A stretch of 55,257 bases of DNA from Bdellovibrio sp. ZAP7 (GTDB lineage Bacteria; Bdellovibrionota_B; Oligoflexia; Oligoflexales; RGVZ01). A program made the translations under genes and the position numbers. Where the stretch lies: assembly GCA_945900755.1 (NCBI GenBank), contig CAMDKS010000021.1, positions 1 to 55,257 of the forward strand, given 5' to 3'. The notes under the pieces are model-generated. The model had not been told where the DNA came from and searched no databases. It saw only the letters and a program-made list of their open reading frames with translations. Shown here piece after piece: positions 1-7,958 of this stretch. The stretch's first letter is position 1, and each line of letters opens with the position of its first letter.

Positions 1-1
1 G

Positions 2-79
2 GGTGATCCGCAGCACCGAATTGAACGCGGAAGAACGGAAGAGCGGAAATTTGGAAAAGGAGTTCATAAACTAAAATAG
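2..79 (+). CDS. possible C-terminal tail of a gene entering from the left (partial)
   Basis: The frame beginning at base 2 is open to a TAG at 77-79 and would encode a very basic tail of 25 residues ending in GKGVHKLK. The frame beginning at base 3 is also open, to a TAA at 72-74, and gives a different tail ending in EKEFIN. I cannot decide between them, and both may be chance. I do not recognise a family. No other gene fits before base 206; bases 80-205 hold nothing I can name. Confidence 0.25.
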   Translation, partial: GDPQHRIERGRTEERKFGKGVHKLK

Positions 80-205
80 ACTGATGTACGATTAACAGGA
101 AAATCATAACCTCTCAAAATCATGGCAATTTAGATGCGGTAGCCCTGGCCTATACTACCTGTAGTGCCGCAATAGTCACTGTTTGAATAATTACGAAAAT
201 CGTAC

Positions 206-224
206 AATGTGTGTTGCTACTACA
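206..224. repeat. left copy of a perfect 19-bp inverted repeat
   Basis: The sequence AATGTGTGTTGCTACTACA is the exact reverse complement of bases 1461-1479. It ends three bases before the stop codon of the ATPase gene. The match does not continue inward or outward beyond 19 bp, and the bases just outside the two copies are not direct duplications of each other. Confidence 0.9.
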
Positions 225-227
225 CGT

Positions 228-1361
228 TTATAGACCCCTGGCTAAAAAACGTTGCAGAAGAGGATCGTTGACCACATACCCTTCTTCAAGTCGGTAAATC
301 ATCGCCTCGTTTTCGAGGCGAGAGACCATCGACTGAAGGCCACCCACTGACAGACGAGTGGCCGATACAAAGATCTTCGCAAATGGCTTTGCTACGGGTT
401 GGTCTAAAGCGATCTGCCGCAGAAATTGGATTTCTTTTTCTGTAAATCTATGTAGCCTCTCGCGAAATAGAGAGGATCGCTCCTCGACTGCAAGGTGAAT
501 CACTTGAACAATCAAATTTTTGTCAATCGGGCTTTTCGTCGTCTGCATCTTAGTCATTTTATCGCAAACGATATTAATCGCTTCCGGAATTTGTTGCATC
601 TCGTTCAGCAAAAATTTTGTCAAGTCTAACGACATTGATAACCCAAAACTCTTAAACTTAGTGTGAATATATTCGTGGTAGTCCTCTGCAGAAATTGGAG
701 GTAATTCTAAATGGCGCCCCCAAGATGCGAAAGGCGCTCGAGGATCTGCGAACATTTGAGAGAGCAATTGCTTTTTGGAGCCTAAAACAAGGACTGGAAG
801 GTCGCCGGGAAGGAGTTGTAGGGCAGATCTAATTTTAGCAGGCAAGGATTTCACAAAGGAAATATCTTGAAACTCGTCGAAAATGAGAAGTGCCTGGTGA
901 TCTTGATGAATTTCGGCGATCAGTCCCAAAGTTCGCTCAAACGCAATGGGAGTTTGTTCGCTTCCGATTCCCAAGTCCACTGAGGGAAGCCCGGTCACCT
1001 GGTCAATATTTATGGAAAGCTTCAGCTGCTTCATGAACTGCGAAACTTTATTCACAATCGACCTACTTGAACTAGACTTGGAAATGGCCACCGCAAACGC
1101 TCTTTGGAGGCGCACACAAAAGTCGGCTTCACTTGCTGTATCCATAAGGTCAACAAATACAACCAGTCCCCGTTCATGCTTGGTAGCAAAGCGCTCCATG
1201 ATGTCGCTTTTTACGATGGACGTTTTCCCCGTGTTGCGGCGACCGAACAAGACGAGGCGTTGACCCGCATCCACAATGGCCCAAATTTTGTCCCGTGCCT
1301 CATGCTGATTGCAGATTTCATCGCGGGGTAAAACGATGTCAAAACAAAATGAGTTGCTCAT
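228..1361 (-). CDS. AAA/STAND-like ATPase with C-terminal winged-helix-like region
   Basis: The 377-residue protein has a Walker A motif GRRNTGKTS at residues 40-48 and a Walker B motif LLIFDEFQD around 158-166, with D162 and E163. A sensor-like strand VLVLGSKKQ follows. The last ~80 residues look like a small helical or winged-helix domain. This order resembles the ORC/Cdc6-like 'archaeal ATPase' group (PF01637), whose bacterial members are mostly of unknown role. It has no signal peptide or membrane segment, so it is probably cytoplasmic. The ATG at 1361 has no clear Shine-Dalgarno sequence. The gene stands alone between two 19-bp inverted repeats and behind a palindromic promoter region. 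It could be cargo of a small mobile element, a regulator or a defence ATPase; the sequence does not decide. Confidence 0.75.
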   Translation of the reverse strand: MSNSFCFDIVLPRDEICNQHEARDKIWAIVDAGQRLVLFGRRNTGKTSIVKSDIMERFATKHERGLVVFVDLMDTASEADFCVRLQRAFAVAISKSSSSRSIVNKVSQFMKQLKLSINIDQVTGLPSVDLGIGSEQTPIAFERTLGLIAEIHQDHQALLIFDEFQDISFVKSLPAKIRSALQLLPGDLPVLVLGSKKQLLSQMFADPRAPFASWGRHLELPPISAEDYHEYIHTKFKSFGLSMSLDLTKFLLNEMQQIPEAINIVCDKMTKMQTTKSPIDKNLIVQVIHLAVEERSSLFRERLHRFTEKEIQFLRQIALDQPVAKPFAKIFVSATRLSVGGLQSMVSRLENEAMIYRLEEGYVVNDPLLQRFLARGL

Positions 1362-1390
1362 AAAGGCAATAATTCCTGAGGATTGAAGTA

Positions 1391-1429
1391 TATTATAGCA
1401 TCATTATGATGATATAATAATGATGTCAA
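1391..1429 (-). promoter_or_regulatory. palindromic promoter/operator region of the ATPase gene
   Basis: Bases 1391-1419 form a 29-nt near-perfect palindrome centred at 1405. A second dyad pairs CATCATTAT (1399-1407) with ATAATGATG (1417-1425). On the minus strand a consensus -35 TTGACA lies at 1424-1429. A consensus TATAAT lies at 1392-1397 but is 26 bp away, so the functional -10 may instead be the weaker TAATGA at 1401-1406, which has a 17-bp spacer. The overlap of dyads and promoter elements suggests repressor binding, possibly autoregulation. Confidence 0.45.
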
Positions 1430-1460
1430 AATAACAAGGACTTGGAAACTAAATTATTCC

Positions 1461-1479
1461 TGTAGTAGCAACACACATT
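1461..1479. repeat. right copy of the perfect 19-bp inverted repeat
   Basis: The sequence TGTAGTAGCAACACACATT is the exact reverse complement of bases 206-224. It lies about 100 bases upstream of the ATPase start codon, beyond the promoter dyads. Between here and 1554 I see no gene. Confidence 0.9.
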
Positions 1480-1554
1480 ATAAGCCTGTGCCTATTGCTC
1501 AGTTAACTTTTTAATTGGCTCTTGGAGAAAAAACAATCGTGGTCGAATTAATCT

Positions 1555-2025
1555 CTAAATTCTGTTTGTTGCCACTAAACGGTGCTTTTTTTCGTCATCA
1601 TTTGGCCGTTCGCCTGCTGACAAAGTTGGCTCTGTCGTTGGGATTAAAACGTCTAGGTTTGCCAGTGCTTCACGTTCAATATCTTTAGCTATTTCAGCTT
1701 GGGATGTCGTGTCCGCACCAAACCTAGGGATCGTCAATTGGTTTTGAACTGAGCGAACTCCTAAAACATTGTCAGCAATTCGGCCCAAGAAATTTTTAAC
1801 ATCTTGATTGACCACCATGCCATTAAGTGTGAGCACTTGTTTTTGACAAGTAACGGTCACTTCTTTGCTGTCGATTGGGCCGAGCTGAGTCAGACGTTTT
1901 TTTAGATCTGAAATAATCTCCCCGTCAGGGCGATCGTAAGACTTTGCATTGACTGCAGCGGCATTGTACCAATAACGGCGCTCCATGAAAAAAGGAGGAT
2001 TAAACGTTTCGTAATATTGGCCCAT
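1555..2025 (-). CDS. BON-domain protein
   Basis: The 156-residue protein has one BON domain at about residues 35-98, ending in the typical G-V-x-x-V-x-N-x-L pattern (GVRSVQNQL). BON domains are usually periplasmic or membrane-associated and bind phospholipids or other envelope components. I see no signal peptide in the chosen form. The frame is open to 2085, but the ATG at 2025 has a strong GGGGAG eight bases upstream, so I chose it; the longer form would add about 20 hydrophobic or aromatic residues. The N-terminus is rich in Tyr and Phe, and the C-terminus is charged and probably disordered. The gene is divergent from the RDD gene at 2185. Confidence 0.7.
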   Translation of the reverse strand: MGQYYETFNPPFFMERRYWYNAAAVNAKSYDRPDGEIISDLKKRLTQLGPIDSKEVTVTCQKQVLTLNGMVVNQDVKNFLGRIADNVLGVRSVQNQLTIPRFGADTTSQAEIAKDIEREALANLDVLIPTTEPTLSAGERPNDDEKKHRLVATNRI

Positions 2026-2148
2026 TTTAAAATCTCCCCAAGGATGACAGATAAATAAACCACCCCAGATAATGGTATAAAGCATTAAAATAAGTAAATC
2101 AATTTATAAAATTTCAAATTTTTATCAGAATCTTGATATTACTCTAAA

Positions 2149-2164
2149 CTAATGAGATCATTAG
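2149..2164. promoter_or_regulatory. 16-bp palindrome upstream of the RDD gene
   Basis: CTAATGA and TCATTAG are separated by two bases, 20 bp before the ATG at 2185 and in the space between two divergent genes. It could be an operator, but AT-rich palindromes of this size also arise by chance. Confidence 0.3.
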
Positions 2165-2184
2165 CAAAGAGGGGGTAAAAAACG

Positions 2185-2874
2185 ATGGCAAATTGGTTTA
2201 TGAAGCACGGATCAAAGGAGGTTGGGCCTGGGACCGAAGATCAACTTCGCTCCGCGTTTGCAAAAGGCAAGGTGACTAATGACACGATGGTTCGGCAAGA
2301 AGACAGCACTGAATGGATGAAATTTGGAGTCACAGGACTTCGGGACCAAGGCGATCCAATCACAGAGACCAAGGAGAAATCGGTCCGGGAAAAACAAAGG
2401 GAATTCCAAAGTGAACCCGTGCAAACAGCCGGTCTTTCAAACTTTTCTATGTCGGGTATAAGGGCTGACATGTTTCGAAAAAAACCGACGTACAATAGTC
2501 CGAATCCCGTCGTATTCGCGTCGTTTGTGGAGCGATTTGTGGCCCTAGTTATCGATTTAATCATTCTTTCAATTTGTAATTTCATACTGACGTCCATAAT
2601 TTTTGGAGGCTTCTTTGTCTCCTTGTTTACAGGAGTGGCTTATTTTGTTGTTCTTCAGCACCAATGGGGATACACGGTCGGTCGAAAAATTATGGGAATG
2701 CATGTCGAGATGGACAGCCGAGATCGTCCGAGCTTAGGGGTTTTTGGCACTAGATATTTGAGTCAGATTTTGTCGGCGCTAATTCTATTGGTTGGTTTTT
2801 TTATCGCATTCGGCGATTCGAAAGTTAGGACGCTGCACGACCGCCTGGTAGGAACGTTTGTTGTAAAGGAATAA
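2185..2874 (+). CDS. GYF_2/RDD-family membrane protein
   Basis: Residues 1-55 resemble a GYF_2 domain (WFMKHGSKEVGPGTEDQL, then a W-M-K-F strand). Residues ~108-229 form an RDD domain with the R-x-V-A-L-V-I-D first helix, a G-x-T-x-G-R-K-x-x-G motif between helices, and the final L-H-D-R-L-V-G-T motif. RDD proteins are inner-membrane proteins, some linked to ion transport; the N-terminal GYF_2 part would be cytoplasmic and may bind partners. The start is supported by AGAGGGGG upstream. The next small membrane protein begins 18 bases after the stop, so the two are probably co-transcribed. Confidence 0.8.
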   Translation: MANWFMKHGSKEVGPGTEDQLRSAFAKGKVTNDTMVRQEDSTEWMKFGVTGLRDQGDPITETKEKSVREKQREFQSEPVQTAGLSNFSMSGIRADMFRKKPTYNSPNPVVFASFVERFVALVIDLIILSICNFILTSIIFGGFFVSLFTGVAYFVVLQHQWGYTVGRKIMGMHVEMDSRDRPSLGVFGTRYLSQILSALILLVGFFIAFGDSKVRTLHDRLVGTFVVKE

Positions 2875-2892
2875 GCAAAGGAAGGGCGCCTC

Positions 2893-3105
2893 ATGGAATT
2901 TAGTTTGCCGCTCATTTTTGTTAGCCTGATTTTTTCTAGCATTGGTTTTTTGTATTTTAGGGCTGGGAAAAGCCAGATTAAGTACAACTTGCTCTTTTGT
3001 GGAATGGCCTTGATGGGCTACTCCTACTTTGTCTCTGATCTAATAATGTCGATTGCCATCGGAGTGGCTCTGACAGCATTGCCATTTTTATTGAAGTGGT
3101 GGTAA
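2893..3105 (+). CDS. small two-to-three-helix inner-membrane protein
   Basis: This 70-residue protein is almost wholly hydrophobic. It has helices at about residues 4-22, 31-46 and 49-66, a G-K-S-Q-I-K turn between the first two, and ends in KWW. It resembles a family of ~70-residue proteins often labelled 'amino acid transport protein' without good evidence, so I assign no function. An AAGGAAGGG ribosome site precedes the ATG. The gene follows the RDD gene by 18 bases. Confidence 0.7.
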   Translation: MEFSLPLIFVSLIFSSIGFLYFRAGKSQIKYNLLFCGMALMGYSYFVSDLIMSIAIGVALTALPFLLKWW

Positions 3106-3250
3106 CAAAAAAATCTGCAGCCGTGACGGGGTTGTTTAAAAATCGACCAAAATTTGACTCCGAGGCAGTGCTTAATTTGCGTGACAGTGACGCCTGTTGC
3201 CAATCGACGAGATCTTGACGACGATGTTTTAGCCGTGGACTCCGAACCCA

Positions 3251-5215
3251 TTATTTATACTGTCGTCGACCACCGGGAAATTTTTGTATATCTTTATAAT
3301 AAAAATCAATTGAATGTGGCTGTGGCGGTGTCGGTGGAACAGCCGGCCCCGAAAAAACTTCAGCAATTCTGAGTAGCGGATTTGATCGTCCATCTGCTTG
3401 TTTTTGAAGTTTTTGTTTATATACTAGGGCCTCGGCTTTTGCGACAGTAACAAATTCATTTTCAGTCAGTGGATCTTCGCCCATCTGTTTTCCTCGTGCT
3501 ACTATGGCGTCCTTATTTTCTCTATAGGATTTTCTGGCAGCTTCTTCTGCGCGACGAACATACGCCTCCTGTTCCTTGACCGATGAAGCCACATTTATCA
3601 GCTCAGTTGGTCCTAAAACCACGATTGACGTCGGAACGGATGCAACTCCCATTGCCAATGTGGTACCCGCAGCTGCTACTGTTAGGGCCTTAGCCCCAAT
3701 GCTGTTATTGCCATCCGTTGCGGCAAGTACAGCATCAAGAGCCACAGCTTTGACGGCATCTACAGTTGCGCCTTTTACTATATCTCTTGGTGAAATGCTT
3801 ACCCCGCCTTCGATAACTTTTTCAGCTAATTTTTCTGGAATATTAAGACTAGTTTTTTGAGCTACTTCCACTGATTTTTCTATGACTATATCGCCGGGAA
3901 TTTTTGCTTTTTCCTCAGGGGCGTTGGGAATGGTTTTATTGTCGGAGACTACTTCTGGCTCAGTCACTCCCGTTGTTGTAACCTCCGCAAATGTATCCTC
4001 CTGTTGGACTCTTTCTGGCGCTTCGATATTTTCTACAGAGTTCGGATTTGATTTTTTTGCGAAATCTTCTACAACCGCCACTTTTTCTTCTGTTTTTTGC
4101 TCTGTTTGTGGCTCTGTTTGTGGCTCTGTTTGTTGATCAGTGTTTACTTCTGCGTTCGCAGCTGATTGAGGATCAGCTGTTGGTTCAGATGTTTGTGAGT
4201 CTGTTGCACCATCTTCCGAAAGAGCAAGGCCTGAAGCACTTCCTTGAAGTTTGCGAAATTGGAAGGATTTACCAGATCTCTGTGCCAATCCAGTAGCGAT
4301 ACTGTCGGTCAAACTGTTATACACAGCGGGAAAAGACTTGAATGTGACTGAGAATTCTCTACTCATAATACTTCTAGTATTTTTGTTTGGATTCGGATCA
4401 GCCACATTACAAAAGTAGGAATCAAATGCTTCACCTGCGACAAGATCCAAAAATGAGTTTAATCGATACTCATGCTCTTCTTCGCGAACGGAGGATTCAC
4501 CATCCATTTTAAAGCTTAAGCGTTCAAAGAACGAGTATTCACCCTTTGAAACAACTCCTGGATCATTAGAGGAGGGCTTCGCAATTTCCATTAGTAATAA
4601 TTTTATTGATTCTGTGCCGAAATATCGCTCCATAGTTTTCAATGAATATAATTTTTTATTAACAACATCACTGAGAAATAGCCTTGCCAGTTTTGCTTTG
4701 GCATTTAGCATGACACTCCTGTTTTGTTCGTCAGTAATGTAAGATAGGTGTTGACTGAAGAAGAACCCGAATTGTCGAACTAAGTCAAAAGATACAACGC
4801 TATCGTCATTGCTGATGTATATTCCAAGCATTGCCTTGCTTGAATTTTTGAATTGGACGGTTTTTACACAAGCCTTCGCACCTATGCAATAATCTCCAAT
4901 TCTTGAAGATAGAATAATTTTGCCATTTATTAGCGTGGGATCCGAAAACATTTTTAAAATATCGTTCGGTACCGCTTTGATCGCGTTGCTAAATGCAAGG
5001 GAGAATTTTTCCTTCGGTATGACTACGGCATCGTCATTTATTACAAAATTAAAGTTCAAATTGGAATGATCTTCATTACCGACACACTGGTTGTTGCGTA
5101 CAGTTCGTCCAGCTGCAAAATTATCCAAACTTTTAATTTTAGACATTGAGCCAAACATTTTTTTGCAGTTACAAAAGGAAGTCAAAATCAATAATAAAAT
5201 CAGAACGTGCTTCAT
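3251..5215 (-). CDS. large secreted protein with low-complexity linker; unknown function
   Basis: The 654-residue protein begins with a short hydrophobic signal (LILLLILTSF) followed by Cys16 and Cys18, which suggests an exported protein, possibly a lipoprotein with an atypical lipobox. The N-terminal ~310 residues look globular. Residues ~330-430 are a Thr/Glu/Gln/Pro-rich linker containing TEPQ repeats encoded by a 12-bp DNA repeat at about 4105-4128. A segment near 490-560 is rich in Ala and Val and could contain an amphipathic or membrane-inserting helix, and the tail is charged, then Pro-rich. The start ATG has GGAG eight bases upstream. I recognise no family. Confidence 0.65.
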   Translation of the reverse strand: MKHVLILLLILTSFCNCKKMFGSMSKIKSLDNFAAGRTVRNNQCVGNEDHSNLNFNFVINDDAVVIPKEKFSLAFSNAIKAVPNDILKMFSDPTLINGKIILSSRIGDYCIGAKACVKTVQFKNSSKAMLGIYISNDDSVVSFDLVRQFGFFFSQHLSYITDEQNRSVMLNAKAKLARLFLSDVVNKKLYSLKTMERYFGTESIKLLLMEIAKPSSNDPGVVSKGEYSFFERLSFKMDGESSVREEEHEYRLNSFLDLVAGEAFDSYFCNVADPNPNKNTRSIMSREFSVTFKSFPAVYNSLTDSIATGLAQRSGKSFQFRKLQGSASGLALSEDGATDSQTSEPTADPQSAANAEVNTDQQTEPQTEPQTEQKTEEKVAVVEDFAKKSNPNSVENIEAPERVQQEDTFAEVTTTGVTEPEVVSDNKTIPNAPEEKAKIPGDIVIEKSVEVAQKTSLNIPEKLAEKVIEGGVSISPRDIVKGATVDAVKAVALDAVLAATDGNNSIGAKALTVAAAGTTLAMGVASVPTSIVVLGPTELINVASSVKEQEAYVRRAEEAARKSYRENKDAIVARGKQMGEDPLTENEFVTVAKAEALVYKQKLQKQADGRSNPLLRIAEVFSGPAVPPTPPQPHSIDFYYKDIQKFPGGRRQYK

Positions 5216-5266
5216 ATTGTTTTCTCCGAAGTTTGGACCGCATTATTTGAGCTGAAATCTACCGTG

Positions 5267-5296
5267 CACATATCAGGATTATCACATATCAGGATT
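5267..5296. repeat. two 14-bp direct repeats upstream of the large secreted protein
   Basis: CACATATCAGGATT occurs at 5267-5280 and again at 5283-5296, a 16-bp period. It lies 50-80 bp upstream of the leftward gene that starts at 5215. Two identical sites on roughly one and a half helical turns could bind a regulator, or may be a simple duplication. Confidence 0.6.
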
Positions 5297-5365
5297 GTGA
5301 AGTAAAGTTTCAGTGATTCAATTTTTGTCGTGCTGCCGTGTCGGTCTAAAACAGCCTAAATAATT

Positions 5366-6826
5366 CTAGAGCCCGACCCAAACAGCTTTTTGCTCTGTGT
5401 AGAGATCAAGGGCCGCTTTTCCGAGCTCTCGGCCAAATCCAGATTCTTTGTAGCCGCCAAATGGCACAGCCACATCAAACGCGTTGTAGCAGTTGATCCA
5501 AATGGTTCCTGCACGGAGCCTTCGTGCGGTCTCGTGGGCTAGGGTTACGTTCTTGGTCCAGAGTCCAGCTGAGAGGCCGTAGGCCGTATCGTGTGCTTGA
5601 GTGATGAGATCATCCACGTTGGAAAAACGCTTTGTGGCGACCACGGGTCCAAAAATCTCTTCTTTCACAATTTTCATGTCATTGGACGTGTCAGTGAAAA
5701 TGGTGGGTTCCAAAAAGTAACCGCCGAGAGTTGGTCTAAGTGACTTTCCGCCGGCAGCAAGTTTCGCACCAGCGCTCACGCCGCTTGCGATATAGCCCAT
5801 AACTTTTTCATGTTGCTCTAGGGATACCTGAGCTCCCATCTGCGTCGCAGAATCAAGAGGATTTCCTACCTTGATCGCCTTTGCCACTCGTGCAAACTTC
5901 TCTATAAATTCATCATGGATACGCTCGTCTAAGTAAAGTCGTGAACCCGCACAGCAGACCTCTCCTTGATTAAAGAAAATGGCCGTAACCGCGCCCTGAA
6001 CAGCTAAATCAATGTCGGCATCTGCAAATATAATGTTTGGAGCCTTGCCGCCCAATTCCATAGAGACGCGTTTTAGATTTTGAGCCGCCGCCACCATGAC
6101 CTTTTTACCGACTTCCGTTGAACCGGTAAACGCAACCTTGTCCACGTTTTTGTGATTGGCTAGGGCTGCACCAGCAACATGATCTCCCGTAACAATATTG
6201 ACCACGCCCGGAGGGAAGCCAGCCTCAACGATCAATTCGCCAAGACGAAGTGCGGTGAGTGGTGTTTGCTCCGCAGGCTTTAAAATCGAAACGCAACCGC
6301 AGGCTAACGCAGGCCCCAGTTTCCACGCAGCCATGAGCAGTGGGAAATTCCAAGGAATAATCTGAGCCACAACTCCTACAGGTTCTTTAAGAGTATAAGA
6401 AAAAAAGTTGGGAGCCACCGGATTAATTTCACCATACATTTTATCAGCCCAGCCCGCATAGTAGCGAAACGTGTCGACAGCTTGCGGGATGTCAAAGCCC
6501 AAGCATTCGCTGATAGGCTTCCCGTTATCCATAGACTCTAGAGTGGCGAGTTCTTCTTTATTTTTTTCCACGAGATCCGCTAATTTATAAAGATACATAC
6601 CGCGCTCACGTGCCGGCATTTTTCCCCAGGGACCTTGGTCAAAAGCACGTCGTGCAGCAGCAACGGCAGCATCCACATCAGGGGTGTCGCCGTAGGCTGC
6701 CGTCGTAATTTTTTGTTCAGTGGCAGGATTGAGTACGTCGAAGGTTTTTCCTGCGCGTGCCGCAGTCCATTCTCCGCCAATTAATAATCGGCCAGGTTTG
6801 ACGGTAAGAGTTTTAAAAGTGGTCAT
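5366..6826 (-). CDS. NAD(P)-dependent aldehyde dehydrogenase
   Basis: The 486-residue enzyme has the full ALDH superfamily plan. It oxidises an aldehyde to its acid with NAD(P). Visible motifs are PWNFP at 158-162, the cofactor-binding FTGSTEVG near 233-240, the general base Glu257 in MELGGKAPN, and the catalytic Cys291 in FFNQGEVCCAG, followed by the EEIFGPV segment. It is closest in style to the class 1/2 (ALDH1/2, betaine- or phenylacetaldehyde-type) group; the substrate cannot be read from sequence. I start at the ATG at 6826, which has GGAG six bases upstream, rather than the TTG at 6838. It is a single gene, with no obvious pathway partner beside it. Confidence 0.93.
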   Translation of the reverse strand: MTTFKTLTVKPGRLLIGGEWTAARAGKTFDVLNPATEQKITTAAYGDTPDVDAAVAAARRAFDQGPWGKMPARERGMYLYKLADLVEKNKEELATLESMDNGKPISECLGFDIPQAVDTFRYYAGWADKMYGEINPVAPNFFSYTLKEPVGVVAQIIPWNFPLLMAAWKLGPALACGCVSILKPAEQTPLTALRLGELIVEAGFPPGVVNIVTGDHVAGAALANHKNVDKVAFTGSTEVGKKVMVAAAQNLKRVSMELGGKAPNIIFADADIDLAVQGAVTAIFFNQGEVCCAGSRLYLDERIHDEFIEKFARVAKAIKVGNPLDSATQMGAQVSLEQHEKVMGYIASGVSAGAKLAAGGKSLRPTLGGYFLEPTIFTDTSNDMKIVKEEIFGPVVATKRFSNVDDLITQAHDTAYGLSAGLWTKNVTLAHETARRLRAGTIWINCYNAFDVAVPFGGYKESGFGRELGKAALDLYTEQKAVWVGL

Positions 6827-6918
6827 TTTAGTCTCCAAAATCTTAGATGTGAAAGTCTATCATCACGACCTTCCTGTATTTTGAGCTTAAATACAACCAA
6901 TGAATGACGGTATCTTTT

Positions 6919-6962
6919 CATGGATTTCTCATGGATTTCTCATGGATTTCTCATGGATTTCT
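6919..6962. repeat. four perfect 11-bp tandem repeats
   Basis: CATGGATTTCT is repeated four times without error, followed by a partial CAT. The array lies in the 281-bp non-coding gap between the aldehyde dehydrogenase and the metzincin-like lipoprotein, which run divergently. Its perfection suggests recent slippage or unequal exchange. I see nothing else definable in this gap. Confidence 0.9.
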
Positions 6963-7107
6963 CATTCAATCCTTATTTAATCGGAGTGTAATGCTTTGAT
7001 ATGGTTGTTGATTTGTCAAATAAAAAGTCTCACAAGTCTATCATGCACCAATGGCTAGTATCACTTTAGTAAACATATGAGTTTTAATTTTTAGAGGAGA
7101 GCAAACT

Positions 7108-7788
7108 ATGCGAATCAGTAAGCGTGCCACTATTCATTGTATGAATCCATTCTCCCGTGTTGGAAAAACGGCTGCGGTCGTGCAGATCGCCACTATGGCC
7201 GCCATGCTCACGGCCTCCTGTGGCTCCGTTAATCCTGAACAAAAGAAGTCCGAGGTGAAGTGGGGGGTGCACTCTGGCGGCCTTCAAGCTAATCTCTTAA
7301 ACTTGCTTCCCCGTCAAAGTGTCGAAGTGTGTGGACAATCTGCTGAACAAATGAACGCTGCTGTCGCAGGAATTCAAAAATGGTCTACTGTCATTAGTAG
7401 GTGGGGACAATTTAGTGTCAAACCTTGTGGCAGCCAGAGTAATCTTGTCATCAACATAGAAGGATCTTCTGTCGTTGGATTAAATTATTTCATGCAAAAT
7501 CCAGGCCTGATATATGTGATGTCATCGGCCACGGGTCATTATCTAGAAGCCATTCTCCTTCACGAAATGGGACACAGCTGGGGTCTTTGTGATCAATACA
7601 CAGACGCAGGTAGCGCATCATGTTCGGGGACCACAGGCCCCTTCCAAGATAATAATGAAGTCATGGGCACAACCATGCCCGAGAAGTTGACACTAACTGA
7701 GGGTGACAAAGTAGGAATTCGAACGGTTGTCAAAATGGACAGCCCCGCCAACAACGCCTGGCGAACTCATCTAAGAATGCTGCGCTAG
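7108..7788 (+). CDS. putative zinc metalloprotease lipoprotein (metzincin-like)
   Basis: The 226-residue protein has a positively charged N-terminus, a hydrophobic stretch and the lipobox LTAS before Cys38, so it is probably a lipoprotein of the envelope. The motif HEMGHSWGLCD at 152-162 fits the extended zinc-binding signature HExxHxxGxxD, with Asp162 in place of the third His, as in some metzincins. The NEVMG segment about 50 residues later could be the Met-turn. Activity is inferred. The ATG at 7108 has AGAGGAG upstream. A strong terminator follows at 7888, so it is probably monocistronic. Confidence 0.75.
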   Translation: MRISKRATIHCMNPFSRVGKTAAVVQIATMAAMLTASCGSVNPEQKKSEVKWGVHSGGLQANLLNLLPRQSVEVCGQSAEQMNAAVAGIQKWSTVISRWGQFSVKPCGSQSNLVINIEGSSVVGLNYFMQNPGLIYVMSSATGHYLEAILLHEMGHSWGLCDQYTDAGSASCSGTTGPFQDNNEVMGTTMPEKLTLTEGDKVGIRTVVKMDSPANNAWRTHLRMLR

Positions 7789-7887
7789 GTCGGAGGTTTG
7801 GGAGGTCTAAGCCATTGTTGGTGAAATAGTCCACACTCAATCCGCGACTCGTCCTTTAATTGGTTTGCATATCCTCCTAAGATAGAG

Positions 7888-7925
7888 AATAGTTAGATTC
7901 TGCTTTAGAATCTAACTATTTTTTT
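7888..7925 (+). terminator. Rho-independent terminator
   Basis: AATAGTTAGATTCT (7888-7901) pairs perfectly with AGAATCTAACTATT (7907-7920) across a five-base loop, followed by a run of seven T's. It closes the metalloprotease transcript. The next gene starts 34 bases later. Confidence 0.9.
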
Positions 7926-7958
7926 GCCATATTCATTTGAGAAAATGAAACATGAGAA

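Larger units (their letters stand above)
206..1479 (-). mobile_element. candidate single-gene element bounded by 19-bp inverted repeats
   Basis: The segment consists of one ATPase gene, its promoter region and two terminal 19-bp perfect inverted repeats. It resembles a simple transposable unit in form: repeats at both ends, with the gene ending three bases inside one of them. Against this, there is no transposase or recombinase gene and no target-site duplication at the borders. Alternatives are an invertible segment or a pair of binding sites. Confidence 0.35.

Noticed and set aside
206..1479. The 19-bp repeats as ends of a standard insertion sequence.
   Set aside because: There is no transposase and no target-site duplication, so only a weaker claim is made.
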